From Alkalibacillus filiformis (lineage in GTDB: Bacteria; Bacillota; Bacilli; Bacillales; Alkalibacillaceae): a stretch of DNA of 64,000 nt. A program made the translations under genes and the position numbers. Under the pieces are notes generated by a model. It searched no databases. It worked only from the letters and a program-made list of their open reading frames with translations, and was not told where the DNA came from. Of this stretch, positions 8,978 through 18,891 are shown piece after piece. Numbering within the stretch: position 1 is the stretch's first letter; every line of letters begins with the position of its first letter. Location of the stretch: assembly GCF_030814115.1 (NCBI RefSeq), contig NZ_JAUSUP010000001.1, positions 186,001 through 250,000 on the forward strand, written 5' to 3'.

Positions 8978-9010
8978 AGCTGATTAGTCCATGACTAGTC
9001 AGCTTTTTTT
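8978..9010 (+). terminator. Terminator after ykuV
   Basis: AGCTGATTAGTC / GACTAGTCAGCT form a 12-bp stem with one G-U pair and a CAT loop, followed by seven T's. Confidence 0.85.
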
Positions 9011-9150
9011 GTGCCTTGATGAATAGGTGGAAAAATTGAAATTTAAAATTTTTTCAAAAAATTTAATAAAAGGGGTGGAAATTTATTTCGTATCCCGATA
9101 TATTTATAAAAGCAGCATTTTTAGATTAAACAGAAAGTGAGGGAGAAAGT

Positions 9151-10902
9151 TTGGACATATTTAAAAAATTGAAAAAGTATTATTGGCCTTACAAACGGTT
9201 TTTAATATTTTCATTAATTTCAATGTTATTTGTAACGGTCATTACCGCTGCATATCCAGTTGTACTTCAGCTTACAATTGATGAAGTTATTTATCCTGGA
9301 AACTTTGAACTAATACCTATGATTGTAATTGCATTTATAGTGTTAATGGGGATCAAAGCATTAACTGTGTATACTCAACAATATCTAGGGGACTTATTTG
9401 GTATTTCAACAGTTTATAAAGTACGAGACGACTTGTATAAAAAACTACAACGTCTATCCTTTAAATACTATGATAATGCTAAAACAGGTGACTTAATGTC
9501 CCGATTAACAGCAGACGTAGAAGGGTTTCGATTCTTCTTATCATTTGGTTTTGCTGAAATGTTACGAGTCTTCTCAATGGTTACGGTCAGTTTAGCTGTC
9601 ATGCTTTATTACTCCGTACCTTTAGCTTTAGTAACGATCGCAGTAATGCCGTTTTTAGCTGTATCGGTATACATGTTTGATAAACGAGTACACCCTGCAT
9701 TTTTAGGAATTCGTCGATCATTTGGTCGTATGAATACTCGTGTACAAGAAAATATCTCAGGAATGAATACAGTAAAATCATTGTCACGTGAAGATTTTGA
9801 AATTGGTCGTTATGAAGATAAAGGTGAAAATTACCGTGATCATTATATTAAAACAGCGAAGATTTGGGCTAAATATATGCCGTTTATGGAGTTTGTCGGT
9901 AACGTTTCGGTTGTTGCGCTACTAGCGTACGGTGGTTACCTCGTCATGCAAGGCAGCTTACAACCAGGTGAATTAGCGGCATTCTTTTCATTAGTTTGGA
10001 TGTTTTTAGGGCCACTAATGAACTTTGGTTTCGTTGTTAACATGTTCTCACAAGCAAAAGCATCGGGTGAGCGTTTGTTAGAAGTTCTTGAGTCTGATTT
10101 AGAATTAGACGATCAAATCGAGCCTAAGGGTGAGAGTATTAAAGGACATGTGACGTTTAACAATGTGACATTAACGTATGTAGAAGACGATGATGAAGCG
10201 TTAAAGGACATATCATTTGATGCACCACCAGGTAAAGTCGTCGGGTTAATTGGAGCCACAGGTTCTGGTAAATCAAGCATCACACAACTAATGACACGCT
10301 TCTATGAACCGGAACAAGGTGAAGTATTAATTGATGGTAAGCCGACAACTGAATACTCGTTAAAAGATTTACGTAAACATATCGGATTCGTGTTACAAGA
10401 ACCATTCTTATTTTCAACAACTATTAAAGAAAATATTTCATACGGTAATCCAGAAGCGTCTATGGATGACATTATTGATGCTGCTAAAAGTGCACAGGCG
10501 CATGACTTTATAATGGAAATGCCAAATGGTTATGACACGTTACTTGGTGAACGTGGAATGGGACTTTCAGGTGGTCAGAAACAAAGAATTTCAATTGCAC
10601 GTGCGTTATTGATTAATCCGAGCATTCTTGTGTTGGATGATGCGACAAGTGCAGTCGATATGCAAACAGAGTTTAAGATTCAATCTGCCTTAAAAGAAGT
10701 GATGCATGACAGAACGACGTTTATCATTGCACACCGTATTTCATCTTTAAAACATGCGGATGAAATTTTAGTGTTAGAAGATGGTGAAATTGTTGAACGT
10801 GGCAAACACGACTATTTACTACAAAACAATGGACCATATCAACGTATTTATGACATTCAGTACCAAGATAAAGAAGCAATCCTAGGTAAGCAACATGTTT
10901 AG
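9151..10902 (+). CDS. Heterodimeric ABC exporter, half with degenerate ATP site (YknU/YfiB type)
   Basis: A 583-residue half-transporter: six membrane segments (to about 320) and a nucleotide-binding domain with Walker A GATGSGKSS near 368, a canonical signature LSGGQKQR near 470 and Walker B ILVLDDATSAVD near 491. The residue after the Walker B aspartate is Asp instead of the catalytic Glu, so this subunit's own ATP site should hydrolyse poorly. The partner follows 14 bases downstream with the complementary pattern. Such pairs export drugs or lipophilic compounds; the substrate cannot be read from sequence. The start is TTG, with GAGGGAG upstream. Closest B. subtilis pairs by size are YknU/YknV and YfiB/YfiC. 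Confidence 0.85.
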   Translation: MDIFKKLKKYYWPYKRFLIFSLISMLFVTVITAAYPVVLQLTIDEVIYPGNFELIPMIVIAFIVLMGIKALTVYTQQYLGDLFGISTVYKVRDDLYKKLQRLSFKYYDNAKTGDLMSRLTADVEGFRFFLSFGFAEMLRVFSMVTVSLAVMLYYSVPLALVTIAVMPFLAVSVYMFDKRVHPAFLGIRRSFGRMNTRVQENISGMNTVKSLSREDFEIGRYEDKGENYRDHYIKTAKIWAKYMPFMEFVGNVSVVALLAYGGYLVMQGSLQPGELAAFFSLVWMFLGPLMNFGFVVNMFSQAKASGERLLEVLESDLELDDQIEPKGESIKGHVTFNNVTLTYVEDDDEALKDISFDAPPGKVVGLIGATGSGKSSITQLMTRFYEPEQGEVLIDGKPTTEYSLKDLRKHIGFVLQEPFLFSTTIKENISYGNPEASMDDIIDAAKSAQAHDFIMEMPNGYDTLLGERGMGLSGGQKQRISIARALLINPSILVLDDATSAVDMQTEFKIQSALKEVMHDRTTFIIAHRISSLKHADEILVLEDGEIVERGKHDYLLQNNGPYQRIYDIQYQDKEAILGKQHV

Positions 10903-10916
10903 AAGGAGGGAGCAAA

Positions 10917-12740
10917 ATGGCTACTGAAACGAGGAAAGAAAGCCCTCACTTAAAACGATTTCACTATACGCAAGATGTTGCCGTTGACAAACCGTTTAAC
11001 TGGCAACAGCTTGTGAGGCTATTACAGTATTTAAAACCATATGCCAAAACGATTTTACCGATTGCAATCATTGCGATGTTAGTATCAACAGTCGTTAGAA
11101 TCGTAGTGCCAATTTTAATTGGTACAGTGGCATTTGACATGGCCATAGAAAATAATGACGCTAATCTACTCATGCAGTTAATTGTAGGGATAGCCATTTT
11201 ATATGGACTAAGTTACATCGGTAATATGGTGCGAATAAAGTATGTCAACTTGCTCGGACAAAATGTGATATACGACTTGCGTAAACACTTGTTCTCGCAC
11301 GTTCAAAGATTATCGAATCGATTTTTTGATAATCGATCAGCTGGAAGTATTATCGTAAGAATTATGAATGACATTAATTCATTACAAGAACTATTTACAA
11401 ACGGAATTATTAACTTGATCATGGACGTTATTACAATAACAACTATTGTCGTTATATTGTTTGTCTTAAGTCCAGAATTAGCGGCTGCAGTTGTTATAAT
11501 TATTCCAATTATGTTCTACATTTCAACACGGTTACGTAAAAACATCCGCCGTTCTTGGCAACAAGTGAGAATTCAGCAATCACGCTTAAACTCTCACTTG
11601 AATGAGAGTATGCAAGGCATTCGTATTACTCAATCTTTCGCTCAAGAGAAGGAGAACACGGAGTTTTTCGATGGTGTTAATACTGACAACTTTGCGAACT
11701 GGAAGAATGCTACAAGAAAAAGTGCAATGTTTAGACCGTTTGTAGAAATGAGTAATGCGTTTGGCGTTGCGATTCTTTTAGCATTTGGTTCATTCTTAAT
11801 CATTAATGGTAATGTGACAGTTGGTGTATTTATTACATTCGCTTTATTTATGAATATGTTCTGGGAACCAATTTCTAGACTTGGTCAAATGTATAACCAA
11901 TTGTTAATGGCAATGTCAGCATCTGAACGTATTTTTGAGTTTTTAGATGAAGAGCCGAATGTAAAAGAAAAAGAGAATGCTAAGTCTTTAGACGATATTG
12001 AAGGACATATAGAGTTCGATCAAGTGCAGTTTGCTTATGATGAAGAACGTATTGCCCTGCATGAAATTTCATTAGAGATGAAGCCAGGTCAATCTGTGGC
12101 TTTAGTTGGTCATACAGGTTCAGGTAAGACGACGATTGCTAACTTGATTAATCGCTTTTATGACCCGACTAAAGGTGCTGTCAAGGTTGATGGGCATGAT
12201 CTACGTGATGTGAAACTAGATGACTTACGTCAGAAGATTAGTGTAGTACTACAAGATACATTTATTTTCTCAGGTACCATTATGGAAAACATTCGTTTCG
12301 GTCGACCTGATGCTTCTGATGAGGAAGTTATTGAAGCGGCCACAGTGGTTGGAGCGGACGATTTCATTCAGCGTTTAGCTGAAGGGTATGAAACAGAAGT
12401 AGAAGAAAGAGGTAACATCTTATCAGCAGGTGAACGTCAATTGTTATCATTCGCTCGTGCATTATTAGCTGATCCGAAAATTATCATCTTAGATGAAGCA
12501 ACAGCTAGTATTGATACTGAAACAGAAGTGAAGATCCAAAAGGCTTTAAAGAGATTATTAAGTGGACGTACATCAATTATTATCGCGCACCGTCTATCAA
12601 CGATTCGTGAGTCAGATAATATTATTGTTTTAGAACACGGTAAGATTTTAGAGCAAGGTAATCATGATGAGTTAATGGAGAAACAAGGTGAGTATTACGG
12701 TTTAGTTAAGTCACAATTTCAAATGTTAGATGATCTATAA
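10917..12740 (+). CDS. Heterodimeric ABC exporter, catalytic half (YknV/YfiC type)
   Basis: The 607-residue partner of the preceding half-transporter, with a roughly 40-residue N-terminal cytosolic extension before the six membrane segments. Walker A is GHTGSGKTT near 397 and Walker B is IIILDEATASID near 521 with the catalytic Glu intact. The signature reads LSAGERQ instead of LSGGQ. Combined with the first subunit this gives one complete ATP site (this Walker A/B with the partner's LSGGQ) and one degenerate site, the arrangement of BmrCD- and TM287/288-type exporters. AAGGAGG precedes the ATG. Confidence 0.87.
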   Translation: MATETRKESPHLKRFHYTQDVAVDKPFNWQQLVRLLQYLKPYAKTILPIAIIAMLVSTVVRIVVPILIGTVAFDMAIENNDANLLMQLIVGIAILYGLSYIGNMVRIKYVNLLGQNVIYDLRKHLFSHVQRLSNRFFDNRSAGSIIVRIMNDINSLQELFTNGIINLIMDVITITTIVVILFVLSPELAAAVVIIIPIMFYISTRLRKNIRRSWQQVRIQQSRLNSHLNESMQGIRITQSFAQEKENTEFFDGVNTDNFANWKNATRKSAMFRPFVEMSNAFGVAILLAFGSFLIINGNVTVGVFITFALFMNMFWEPISRLGQMYNQLLMAMSASERIFEFLDEEPNVKEKENAKSLDDIEGHIEFDQVQFAYDEERIALHEISLEMKPGQSVALVGHTGSGKTTIANLINRFYDPTKGAVKVDGHDLRDVKLDDLRQKISVVLQDTFIFSGTIMENIRFGRPDASDEEVIEAATVVGADDFIQRLAEGYETEVEERGNILSAGERQLLSFARALLADPKIIILDEATASIDTETEVKIQKALKRLLSGRTSIIIAHRLSTIRESDNIIVLEHGKILEQGNHDELMEKQGEYYGLVKSQFQMLDDL

Positions 12741-12744
12741 GATA

Positions 12745-12777
12745 AAATAGCTGGCTGCGGCCAGCTATTTGTCTTTT
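12745..12777 (+). terminator. Terminator of the ABC exporter operon
   Basis: A perfect 11-bp stem (AAATAGCTGGC / GCCAGCTATTT) closes a TGCG loop and is followed by GTCTTTTG. Confidence 0.8.
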
Positions 12778-12884
12778 GTGGGTTCAATTTTGTCAACATT
12801 GGGTACATTTTCACCATTATTTGTTACAAATACGTTATAATATGATAGACTACTTGAAGATTGTGTAGTATAGGAGGAAGGCAG

Positions 12885-13553
12885 ATGGGAAAGCGCTTAT
12901 ATGCCGTGATCGGTCTTGGTCGTTTTGGTGGAAGCATATGCAAAGAGTTAAGTCGTGAAGGAATGGAAGTATTAGCAATCGATAATGATGAAGAGAAGGT
13001 TAATGAATATAAAGAAGTTGCCTCTCATGCTGTCATTGCCGATTCAACAGATGAAATCGCATTAAAGGATTTAGGTTTTAGAAATATAGATCACGTTATT
13101 GTTGCAATTGGAGACAATGTGCACGCCAGTATTTTAACGACGTTAATCGTTAAAGAGTTAGGGATCCCAACAATTACTGTCAAAGCGCAAAATGATTATC
13201 ACGAAAAAGTATTAAATAAAATTGGAGCAGATGAAATAGTACACCCTGAGCGTGATATGGGCAGAAGAATCGCTCATAGTATCATTTCAAGTAATATTTT
13301 AGATTACTTAGAGTTATCAGATGAACATAGTGTTGTTGAAGTTAAAGCTGGAGATCGTATGGATGGTGAAACTTTAATTGATTTAGACATTCGTGCACGT
13401 TTTGGATGTAACGTTGTAGCGATTAAACGCGGAAAAGAGATTAACGTTTCGCCTATGGCTCATGATGTTATTCAAAAAGGAGATATTATTATTGTGATAG
13501 GCTCCGATAAAGACATTCATCGCTTTGAGAAAGTGTTAGTCATCGAAGATTAA
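12885..13553 (+). CDS. ktrC: Potassium uptake regulatory subunit KtrC (RCK domain)
   Basis: A 222-residue cytosolic gating ring protein for a KtrD-type potassium channel. The RCK_N domain shows the nucleotide-binding IGLGRFGGS motif near residue 8 and the acidic AIDNDEEK; the RCK_C domain (about 135-222) is the part that binds c-di-AMP in KtrA/KtrC of other Firmicutes. It lies next to rnjA as in B. subtilis (ykqB), which favours KtrC over KtrA. The ATG at 12885 follows AGGAGG; an upstream in-frame start at 12861 is not supported. No c-di-AMP riboswitch is apparent in the short upstream region. Confidence 0.9.
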   Translation: MGKRLYAVIGLGRFGGSICKELSREGMEVLAIDNDEEKVNEYKEVASHAVIADSTDEIALKDLGFRNIDHVIVAIGDNVHASILTTLIVKELGIPTITVKAQNDYHEKVLNKIGADEIVHPERDMGRRIAHSIISSNILDYLELSDEHSVVEVKAGDRMDGETLIDLDIRARFGCNVVAIKRGKEINVSPMAHDVIQKGDIIIVIGSDKDIHRFEKVLVIED

Positions 13554-13574
13554 TTAAATAAGAACGATAACAAA

Positions 13575-13606
13575 CCCCATAGCGATTGCTATGGGGTGCT
13601 TTTTTC
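13575..13606. terminator. Terminator between ktrC and rnjA (convergent)
   Basis: A perfect 9-bp stem CCCCATAGC / GCTATGGGG with a GATT loop, followed by TGCTTTTTT. Confidence 0.85.
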
Positions 13607-13632
13607 GGCTATTTGGATAGGAATGAATTCGA

Positions 13633-15300
13633 TTATACTTCCATAATAATTGGTAAAATCATTGGTCTACGTTTCGTTTTGTCATATAGGAATGGTTGGA
13701 TCGTATCGGTAATTTCATTTTTGATCTCAGACCATTGTGTCGTCTTTCGTTCCATTACTTTTTCTAAATGGTTTGCAACTAAACCTTGAGCATCTTTAAT
13801 TAAGTCTTCAGATTCTCTCATGTAGACGAAACCTCTTGAAATAATGTCAGGTCCAGAAGCAATCTTAAATTCTTTCATATCAATACTGACGACTACAATA
13901 ACTAAGCCTTCTTCAGATAGAATTCTTCTATCTCTTAAGACGATGTTACCGATATCTCCGATTCCACTACCGTCTACATAGACAGAGCCGGATGGAATCT
14001 TTCCTGCTACACCGACTTTATTTTTGCCAATAGCTAATACATCACCGTTGTCCATAATAAAGCTGTTTTTACTTGGTACACCAGAGTTTTCAGCTAAGTT
14101 AATATGTTCTGCTAACATGCGGTATTCACCGTGAATTGGCATAAAATATTTCGGTTGCATTAGGCGTAGCATTAATTTTTGTTCTTCTTGTCCACCATGA
14201 CCTGAAGTGTGAATGTCATTTAATGATCCGTGAATAACATTCGCGCCAGCACGATATAGCTTATTAATATTACGATTAATGCTTATCGTGTTACCAGGGA
14301 TTGGTGAAGAAGAAAAGACAACTGTATCATCTGGTTGAATTTGTATATGACGGTGTGTACCGTTTGCAATTCTTGATAATGCAGCCAATGTTTCACCTTG
14401 TGAACCAGTACATAAAATGACTAATTCATCACTAGGAACTTTGTTAATTTGGTTCGGTTCGATAAATGTATCTTTCGGCGCTTGTATATAACCAAGCTTC
14501 TGACCGATTTTAATCGCATTTTCCATACTGCGTCCGAATACAACAATTTTCCGCCCGTTTTGGACTGCTGATTGAACAACTTGTTGTAAGCGGTAAATAT
14601 TCGATGCGAATGTAGCGAAAATAATTCGGCCTTCAACATTATCGAAAATATCTTGAATGCTTTTTCCTACAACACTTTCAGATAGAGTGAAGCCTGGAAT
14701 CTCACTATTTGTACTATCAGATAGTAAGCAAAGCACACCTTCAGCACCGATTTCAGCCATCTTTGTTAGGTTGGCTGGTTCACCAACTGGTGTAAAGTCA
14801 AACTTAAAGTCTCCTGTATGAACAATATTACCAGGTGGTGTTTTGACGACTATTCCGAACGCATCGGGAATACTGTGTGTCACTCGGAAAAATGTGACGG
14901 ACGTTTTGCGGAATTTAATGACATCGTCTTCTTGAATTTCATTTAAGTTAGCGCTACGTAATAAACCGTGTTCATCTAACTTGTTTCTAAGTAATCCGAT
15001 TGCTAGCTTTCCACCGTAAATTGGAATATTCATTTCTCTTAGTAAATAAGGAATCCCACCAATGTGGTCTTCGTGTCCGTGTGTAATAAACAACCCTTTA
15101 ATTTTGTCTTGGTTTTGAATTAAGTAAGTATAGTCAGGAATAACATAGTCGATCCCTAACAATTCGTCTTCAGGGAATTTAATACCGGCATCTATTAGAA
15201 TAATTTCATCTTGAAATTGGATACCATACGTATTTTTACCGATCTCACCAAGACCACCTAAAGCGAAAATTGCAACTTGATCGTTTTTAACAAACTTCAT
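13633..15300 (-). CDS. rnjA: Ribonuclease J1
   Basis: A 555-residue metallo-beta-lactamase/beta-CASP ribonuclease with 5'-3' exonuclease and endonuclease activity, central to mRNA decay and rRNA maturation. The metal motif HGHEDHIGG gives H74, H76, D78 and H79; further ligands lie in the [10 protein letters not shown] and TGDFKFD regions, and beta-CASP motifs and the SGHGGQEE segment near 370 follow. It is four bases downstream of rpoY, so they are co-transcribed, as in B. subtilis. In B. subtilis its activity is modulated through GapA and SR1P, and an SR1P gene lies 10 kb away. Confidence 0.96.
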   Translation of the reverse strand: MKFVKNDQVAIFALGGLGEIGKNTYGIQFQDEIILIDAGIKFPEDELLGIDYVIPDYTYLIQNQDKIKGLFITHGHEDHIGGIPYLLREMNIPIYGGKLAIGLLRNKLDEHGLLRSANLNEIQEDDVIKFRKTSVTFFRVTHSIPDAFGIVVKTPPGNIVHTGDFKFDFTPVGEPANLTKMAEIGAEGVLCLLSDSTNSEIPGFTLSESVVGKSIQDIFDNVEGRIIFATFASNIYRLQQVVQSAVQNGRKIVVFGRSMENAIKIGQKLGYIQAPKDTFIEPNQINKVPSDELVILCTGSQGETLAALSRIANGTHRHIQIQPDDTVVFSSSPIPGNTISINRNINKLYRAGANVIHGSLNDIHTSGHGGQEEQKLMLRLMQPKYFMPIHGEYRMLAEHINLAENSGVPSKNSFIMDNGDVLAIGKNKVGVAGKIPSGSVYVDGSGIGDIGNIVLRDRRILSEEGLVIVVVSIDMKEFKIASGPDIISRGFVYMRESEDLIKDAQGLVANHLEKVMERKTTQWSEIKNEITDTIQPFLYDKTKRRPMILPIIMEV

Positions 15301-15304
15301 ATCG

Positions 15305-15514
15305 TTACAGATTCTCCACTTTATAGTTTTCGGATTGTTGTTCGTAAGCTAAGTGTGACTCACTTAGCTCTTGGACATGTTCAATATTGTAATTACGGTC
15401 TGCTAGCTTTTTACGGACTTCACGTTTACTTTCAGCTTCAATGTACATTGATTTTGTTTCTTCACGTACAGGTGATTCTGAAATGTCTTCTTGGTATAAC
15501 ACTTTAAAAATCAT
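15305..15514 (-). CDS. rpoY: RNA polymerase epsilon subunit RpoY
   Basis: A 69-residue protein starting [20 protein letters not shown], matching the small Firmicutes epsilon subunit that binds the polymerase core. Conserved features are the [15 protein letters not shown] segment and the [13 protein letters not shown] segment. It sits immediately upstream of rnjA (previously YkzG), as in other Bacillaceae. A GGAG ribosome site precedes the ATG. Confidence 0.93.
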   Translation of the reverse strand: MIFKVLYQEDISESPVREETKSMYIEAESKREVRKKLADRNYNIEHVQELSESHLAYEQQSENYKVENL

Positions 15515-15574
15515 TATTTACTCTCCTTGTTTTGGTGTTTTAGAACGTGCATTCCTATCCGTATAGCTATATAA

Positions 15575-15594
15575 AATGCAATTTTGCATTATAA
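15575..15594 (-). promoter_or_regulatory. Possible operator and -10 box upstream of rpoY
   Basis: An inverted repeat AATGCAA-TT-TTGCATT (15575-15590) overlaps a reverse-strand TATAAT (15589-15594), about 75 bases upstream of rpoY. No convincing -35 box is seen. The layout would suit a promoter with an adjacent operator, but this is tentative. The rest of 15515-15623 shows nothing else. Confidence 0.35.
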
Positions 15595-15623
15595 AACAAT
15601 ATTAAGTATGGTGGTTGAACCAG

Positions 15624-15719
15624 TTAATCTTTATTAATATCAATCGTATTTAAGCCTTGTTTTGATCTTAATAATCTTTTAAGGCGGTTTTTAATCTTTT
15701 CTCGTAAACGTTTTAACAT
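15624..15719 (-). CDS. Possible 31-aa basic amphipathic peptide
   Basis: The reverse strand from 15719 encodes 31 residues starting MLKRLREKIKNRLKRLL and ending in a short polar tail, then TAA. The first 20 residues are Lys/Arg-rich with Leu/Ile every three or four positions, so they could form a strongly cationic amphipathic helix. A perfect AAAGGAG lies 12 bases upstream, in the loop of a 10-bp inverted repeat. An in-frame ATG at 15731 touches that ribosome site. It lies between def and rpoY, where I know of no conserved gene. Function unknown; a chance open frame cannot be excluded. Confidence 0.45.
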   Translation of the reverse strand: MLKRLREKIKNRLKRLLRSKQGLNTIDINKD

Positions 15720-15750
15720 TATATCATACATCTCCTTTCAGTATGATATA
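15720..15750 (-). promoter_or_regulatory. 10-bp inverted repeat presenting a ribosome site in its loop
   Basis: TATATCATAC (15720-15729) and GTATGATATA (15741-15750) are perfect inverted copies. In the reverse-strand RNA the 11-base loop contains UGAAAGGAGAU, and the stem ends directly at the AUG of the small peptide at 15719. It could be a translational control hairpin or a DNA operator. Confidence 0.5.
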
Positions 15751-15857
15751 GGGGACGTTACTACATAAAGACTGTAATGAATAGTGCGTATTCTTTAGTT
15801 TATTATCCACTTCTTACCTTTATTATATACTGTTTAAGTCTATAATTAAAATGATAA

Positions 15858-15894
15858 ATATAAAAAAGTACTGAAAATATCAATTCAGCACTTT
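15858..15894 (-). terminator. Terminator of def
   Basis: On the reverse strand AAAGTGCTGAA pairs with TTCAGTACTTT across an 8-base loop (one internal mismatch), followed by TTTTTTATA. It separates def from the rpoY–rnjA unit. Downstream (15751-15857) there is only AT-rich sequence with a reverse-strand TATAAT at 15822-15827 that may belong to a promoter for the small peptide or rpoY. Confidence 0.65.
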
Positions 15895-15911
15895 AAATAA
15901 AAGAATTAAAT

Positions 15912-16469
15912 TTATAGCTCTTCTGCAGATACAGCATCAGCAGGAGGGGTTAAAGGATCTTCTTGATTAATATGGTCATAAAACATTATTCCATTTAAAT
16001 GGTCAATTTCATGTTGGAATACTATTGCTGCGTACCCTTTAAGTCTTAACTTAACTTCTTCACCTTCTAAAGTAGTTGCTTTTACTGTAATTCGTGCATA
16101 ACGAGGTACAATTCCTGGTACATCACGATCAACGCTTAAACAACCTTCTCCACTTGGTAAATAAGTACGTTCCACAGAATGGCTCATAATTTTAGGGTTA
16201 AATAAACCGTAACTAAATTCACGGTTATTAAAATCGGTGAAATGAACAGCGATCATACGTTTTGTAAGGCCAATTTGCGGTGCGGCAAGACCAACACCAG
16301 GTCTCAAGCCATATTTTTCTGCCATTTGTTCATCTTGACTGTTTTTAACGTATTGTAACATTTCATCTAATGTTTGTTTGTCTTCATCATTAGGGGGAAG
16401 TTTAACTTCTTCTGCTTTTTGTCTTAAAACTTCATGCCCTTCACGTACGATATCGTCCATCGTAATCAT
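15912..16469 (-). CDS. def: Peptide deformylase
   Basis: Removes the formyl group from the N-terminal methionine of new proteins. The 185-residue enzyme has the three family motifs [10 protein letters not shown] near residue 59, EGCLSV near 109 (metal-binding Cys) and QHEIDHLNG near 152 (HExxH metal site). The insertion between motif 1 and 2 and the length fit the type 2 deformylases of Gram-positive bacteria (YkrB in B. subtilis, same neighbourhood). GAAAGGGATG-type ribosome site upstream. Confidence 0.95.
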   Translation of the reverse strand: MITMDDIVREGHEVLRQKAEEVKLPPNDEDKQTLDEMLQYVKNSQDEQMAEKYGLRPGVGLAAPQIGLTKRMIAVHFTDFNNREFSYGLFNPKIMSHSVERTYLPSGEGCLSVDRDVPGIVPRYARITVKATTLEGEEVKLRLKGYAAIVFQHEIDHLNGIMFYDHINQEDPLTPPADAVSAEEL

Positions 16470-16619
16470 TTATTTCATCCCTTTCTAGCCTTATGTATAA
16501 ACCTTAGTTTGCTATAGTTATTTTATCACAATTCTTTTGAAATCATAATTAATCCGTAATATTTTTGTTCTATAAATTATGGTATACTGTTTGATAGAAT
16601 GTGCCGATTATACAAAACG

Positions 16620-16653
16620 AACAAAAAATGTAAAGTATACTTCATTTTTTGTT
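16620..16653. promoter_or_regulatory. 11-bp inverted repeat between def and ykyA
   Basis: AACAAAAAATG (16620-16630) and CATTTTTTGTT (16643-16653) are perfect inverted copies around a 12-base loop that itself contains AAGTATACTT. A TATAAT follows at 16665-16670, about 45 bases before ykyA. No gene ends here on either strand, so an operator is more likely than a terminator. Unproven. Confidence 0.4.
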
Positions 16654-16714
16654 TAGATAAGATGTATAATAGGTATCGGAATAAGAGACGAGGTTAAGAA
16701 AGAGGGATCAGACG

Positions 16715-17371
16715 ATGAAAAAGATATTATTAACAGCCGTTCTAGCATTAAGTTTAGTCTTTCTAGCTGCATGTAATGGTGGCAATCAAGCAGCGGAAAA
16801 TATTTACGACCATCTTGAAACTTCAGTTGAACTAGAAGAAGAGTTTCATGAAGCACAAAGTGAGCTAGTGGAAATTGAGCAACAAGAATATGAACTTTAT
16901 AATGAAATGATTGAAGTTAATATGGATGAGTTGGATGAAATAGAAGGTACTGTTAATGAGGCTTTAGATTTATTAGATGAACGCCGTCAACTAATGGAAC
17001 AAGAAATGGATAGTATTGATGCTGCTAAGGTAGAATTCGACCAAGTCGAACAGTATGTAGAAGACTTGGATGAAGAGGCTCAACCTGCAGCTAATGACAT
17101 GATTGAAAAGATGGATGAACGTTATGAAGCTTTTGTTAGTCTATATGACGCTTATATGCAGTCGTTAGATTATGACGAAGAGCTTTACGAAATGTTATTA
17201 GATGAAGAGTTAGAAAGTGAAACATTAGATGAACAAGTGGATCTTGTAAACAATAGCTATGATGAAATTACAGAAGCACAAGAGACTTTCAACCAACGAA
17301 CGAGTGAGTTTAACGATCTAAAACGTGATTTTTATGAGGCGGTTGAATTAGAAGTTGAGTTTGTAGAATAA
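16715..17371 (+). CDS. ykyA: YkyA-family lipoprotein
   Basis: A 218-residue protein with a type II signal peptide and lipobox FLAAC (cysteine near residue 20). The mature part is almost entirely helical and acidic, rich in Glu, with heptad-like patterns that suggest coiled coils from about 30 to 205. Length and position between def and pdhA match YkyA of Bacillus, a conserved family of unknown function anchored outside the membrane. GAGG-type ribosome site upstream; own terminator downstream. Confidence 0.85.
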   Translation: MKKILLTAVLALSLVFLAACNGGNQAAENIYDHLETSVELEEEFHEAQSELVEIEQQEYELYNEMIEVNMDELDEIEGTVNEALDLLDERRQLMEQEMDSIDAAKVEFDQVEQYVEDLDEEAQPAANDMIEKMDERYEAFVSLYDAYMQSLDYDEELYEMLLDEELESETLDEQVDLVNNSYDEITEAQETFNQRTSEFNDLKRDFYEAVELEVEFVE

Positions 17372-17387
17372 AAAGTTGTTGTAATAC

Positions 17388-17421
17388 AGTGCATACTTTA
17401 AGACAAAGTATGCACTTTTTT
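17388..17421 (+). terminator. Terminator after ykyA
   Basis: A perfect 12-bp stem AGTGCATACTTT / AAAGTATGCACT with an AAGAC loop and a run of T's. Confidence 0.9.
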
Positions 17422-17493
17422 ATATTAATAGAACTTTTGTGAATGCGCTTTTATATAGGGGTTGTGAAACAGAAATATAATGTAATTTCACGT

Positions 17494-17537
17494 TAATCTG
17501 TTATATTACAGAAAAGCTTATATAATATAACAGATTA
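17494..17537. promoter_or_regulatory. 15-bp perfect inverted repeat upstream of pdhA
   Basis: TAATCTGTTATATTA (17494-17508) recurs as its exact reverse complement at 17523-17537 with a 14-base loop. No T-run follows. It lies about 60 bases before a possible pdhA promoter and 250 bases before pdhA, so it is a candidate operator in the 370-base gap 17422-17790. A smaller GTGAAA…TTTCAC pair (17464-17491) lies just upstream. Confidence 0.5.
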
Positions 17538-17597
17538 CTATATTGGGTTAATAGATTTTAATAAAAAAGTTAGCAAACCCTATTGAAACAAAAGTGT

Positions 17598-17627
17598 TTG
17601 ACTAAAGAAGTAGCTTTAAGATAAACT
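17598..17627 (+). promoter_or_regulatory. Possible sigma-A promoter of the pdh operon
   Basis: TTGACT (17598-17603) and TAAACT (17622-17627) lie 18 bases apart. If used, it leaves an untranslated leader of about 155 bases before pdhA in which I see no strong hairpin or known riboswitch. Confidence 0.4.
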
Positions 17628-17775
17628 ACATTGTAGGTAAGCATTGTACTAATGACTTTGCGTTGATCAATGTAACAGCTAATTTTGATTAAGGCTAATT
17701 ATTAATGGGTACATATATAAAAGGTAGGATTAGTACTCTAAGAATTGGCAAACTTATAGTAAGTCAAATTTTTAA

Positions 17776-18888
<1,113 letters not shown>

Positions 18889-18891
18889 ACC

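Noticed and set aside
12778-12884. c-di-AMP riboswitch upstream of ktrC
   Set aside because: The gap after the preceding terminator is only about 105 bases and none of the expected multi-stem structure is visible.
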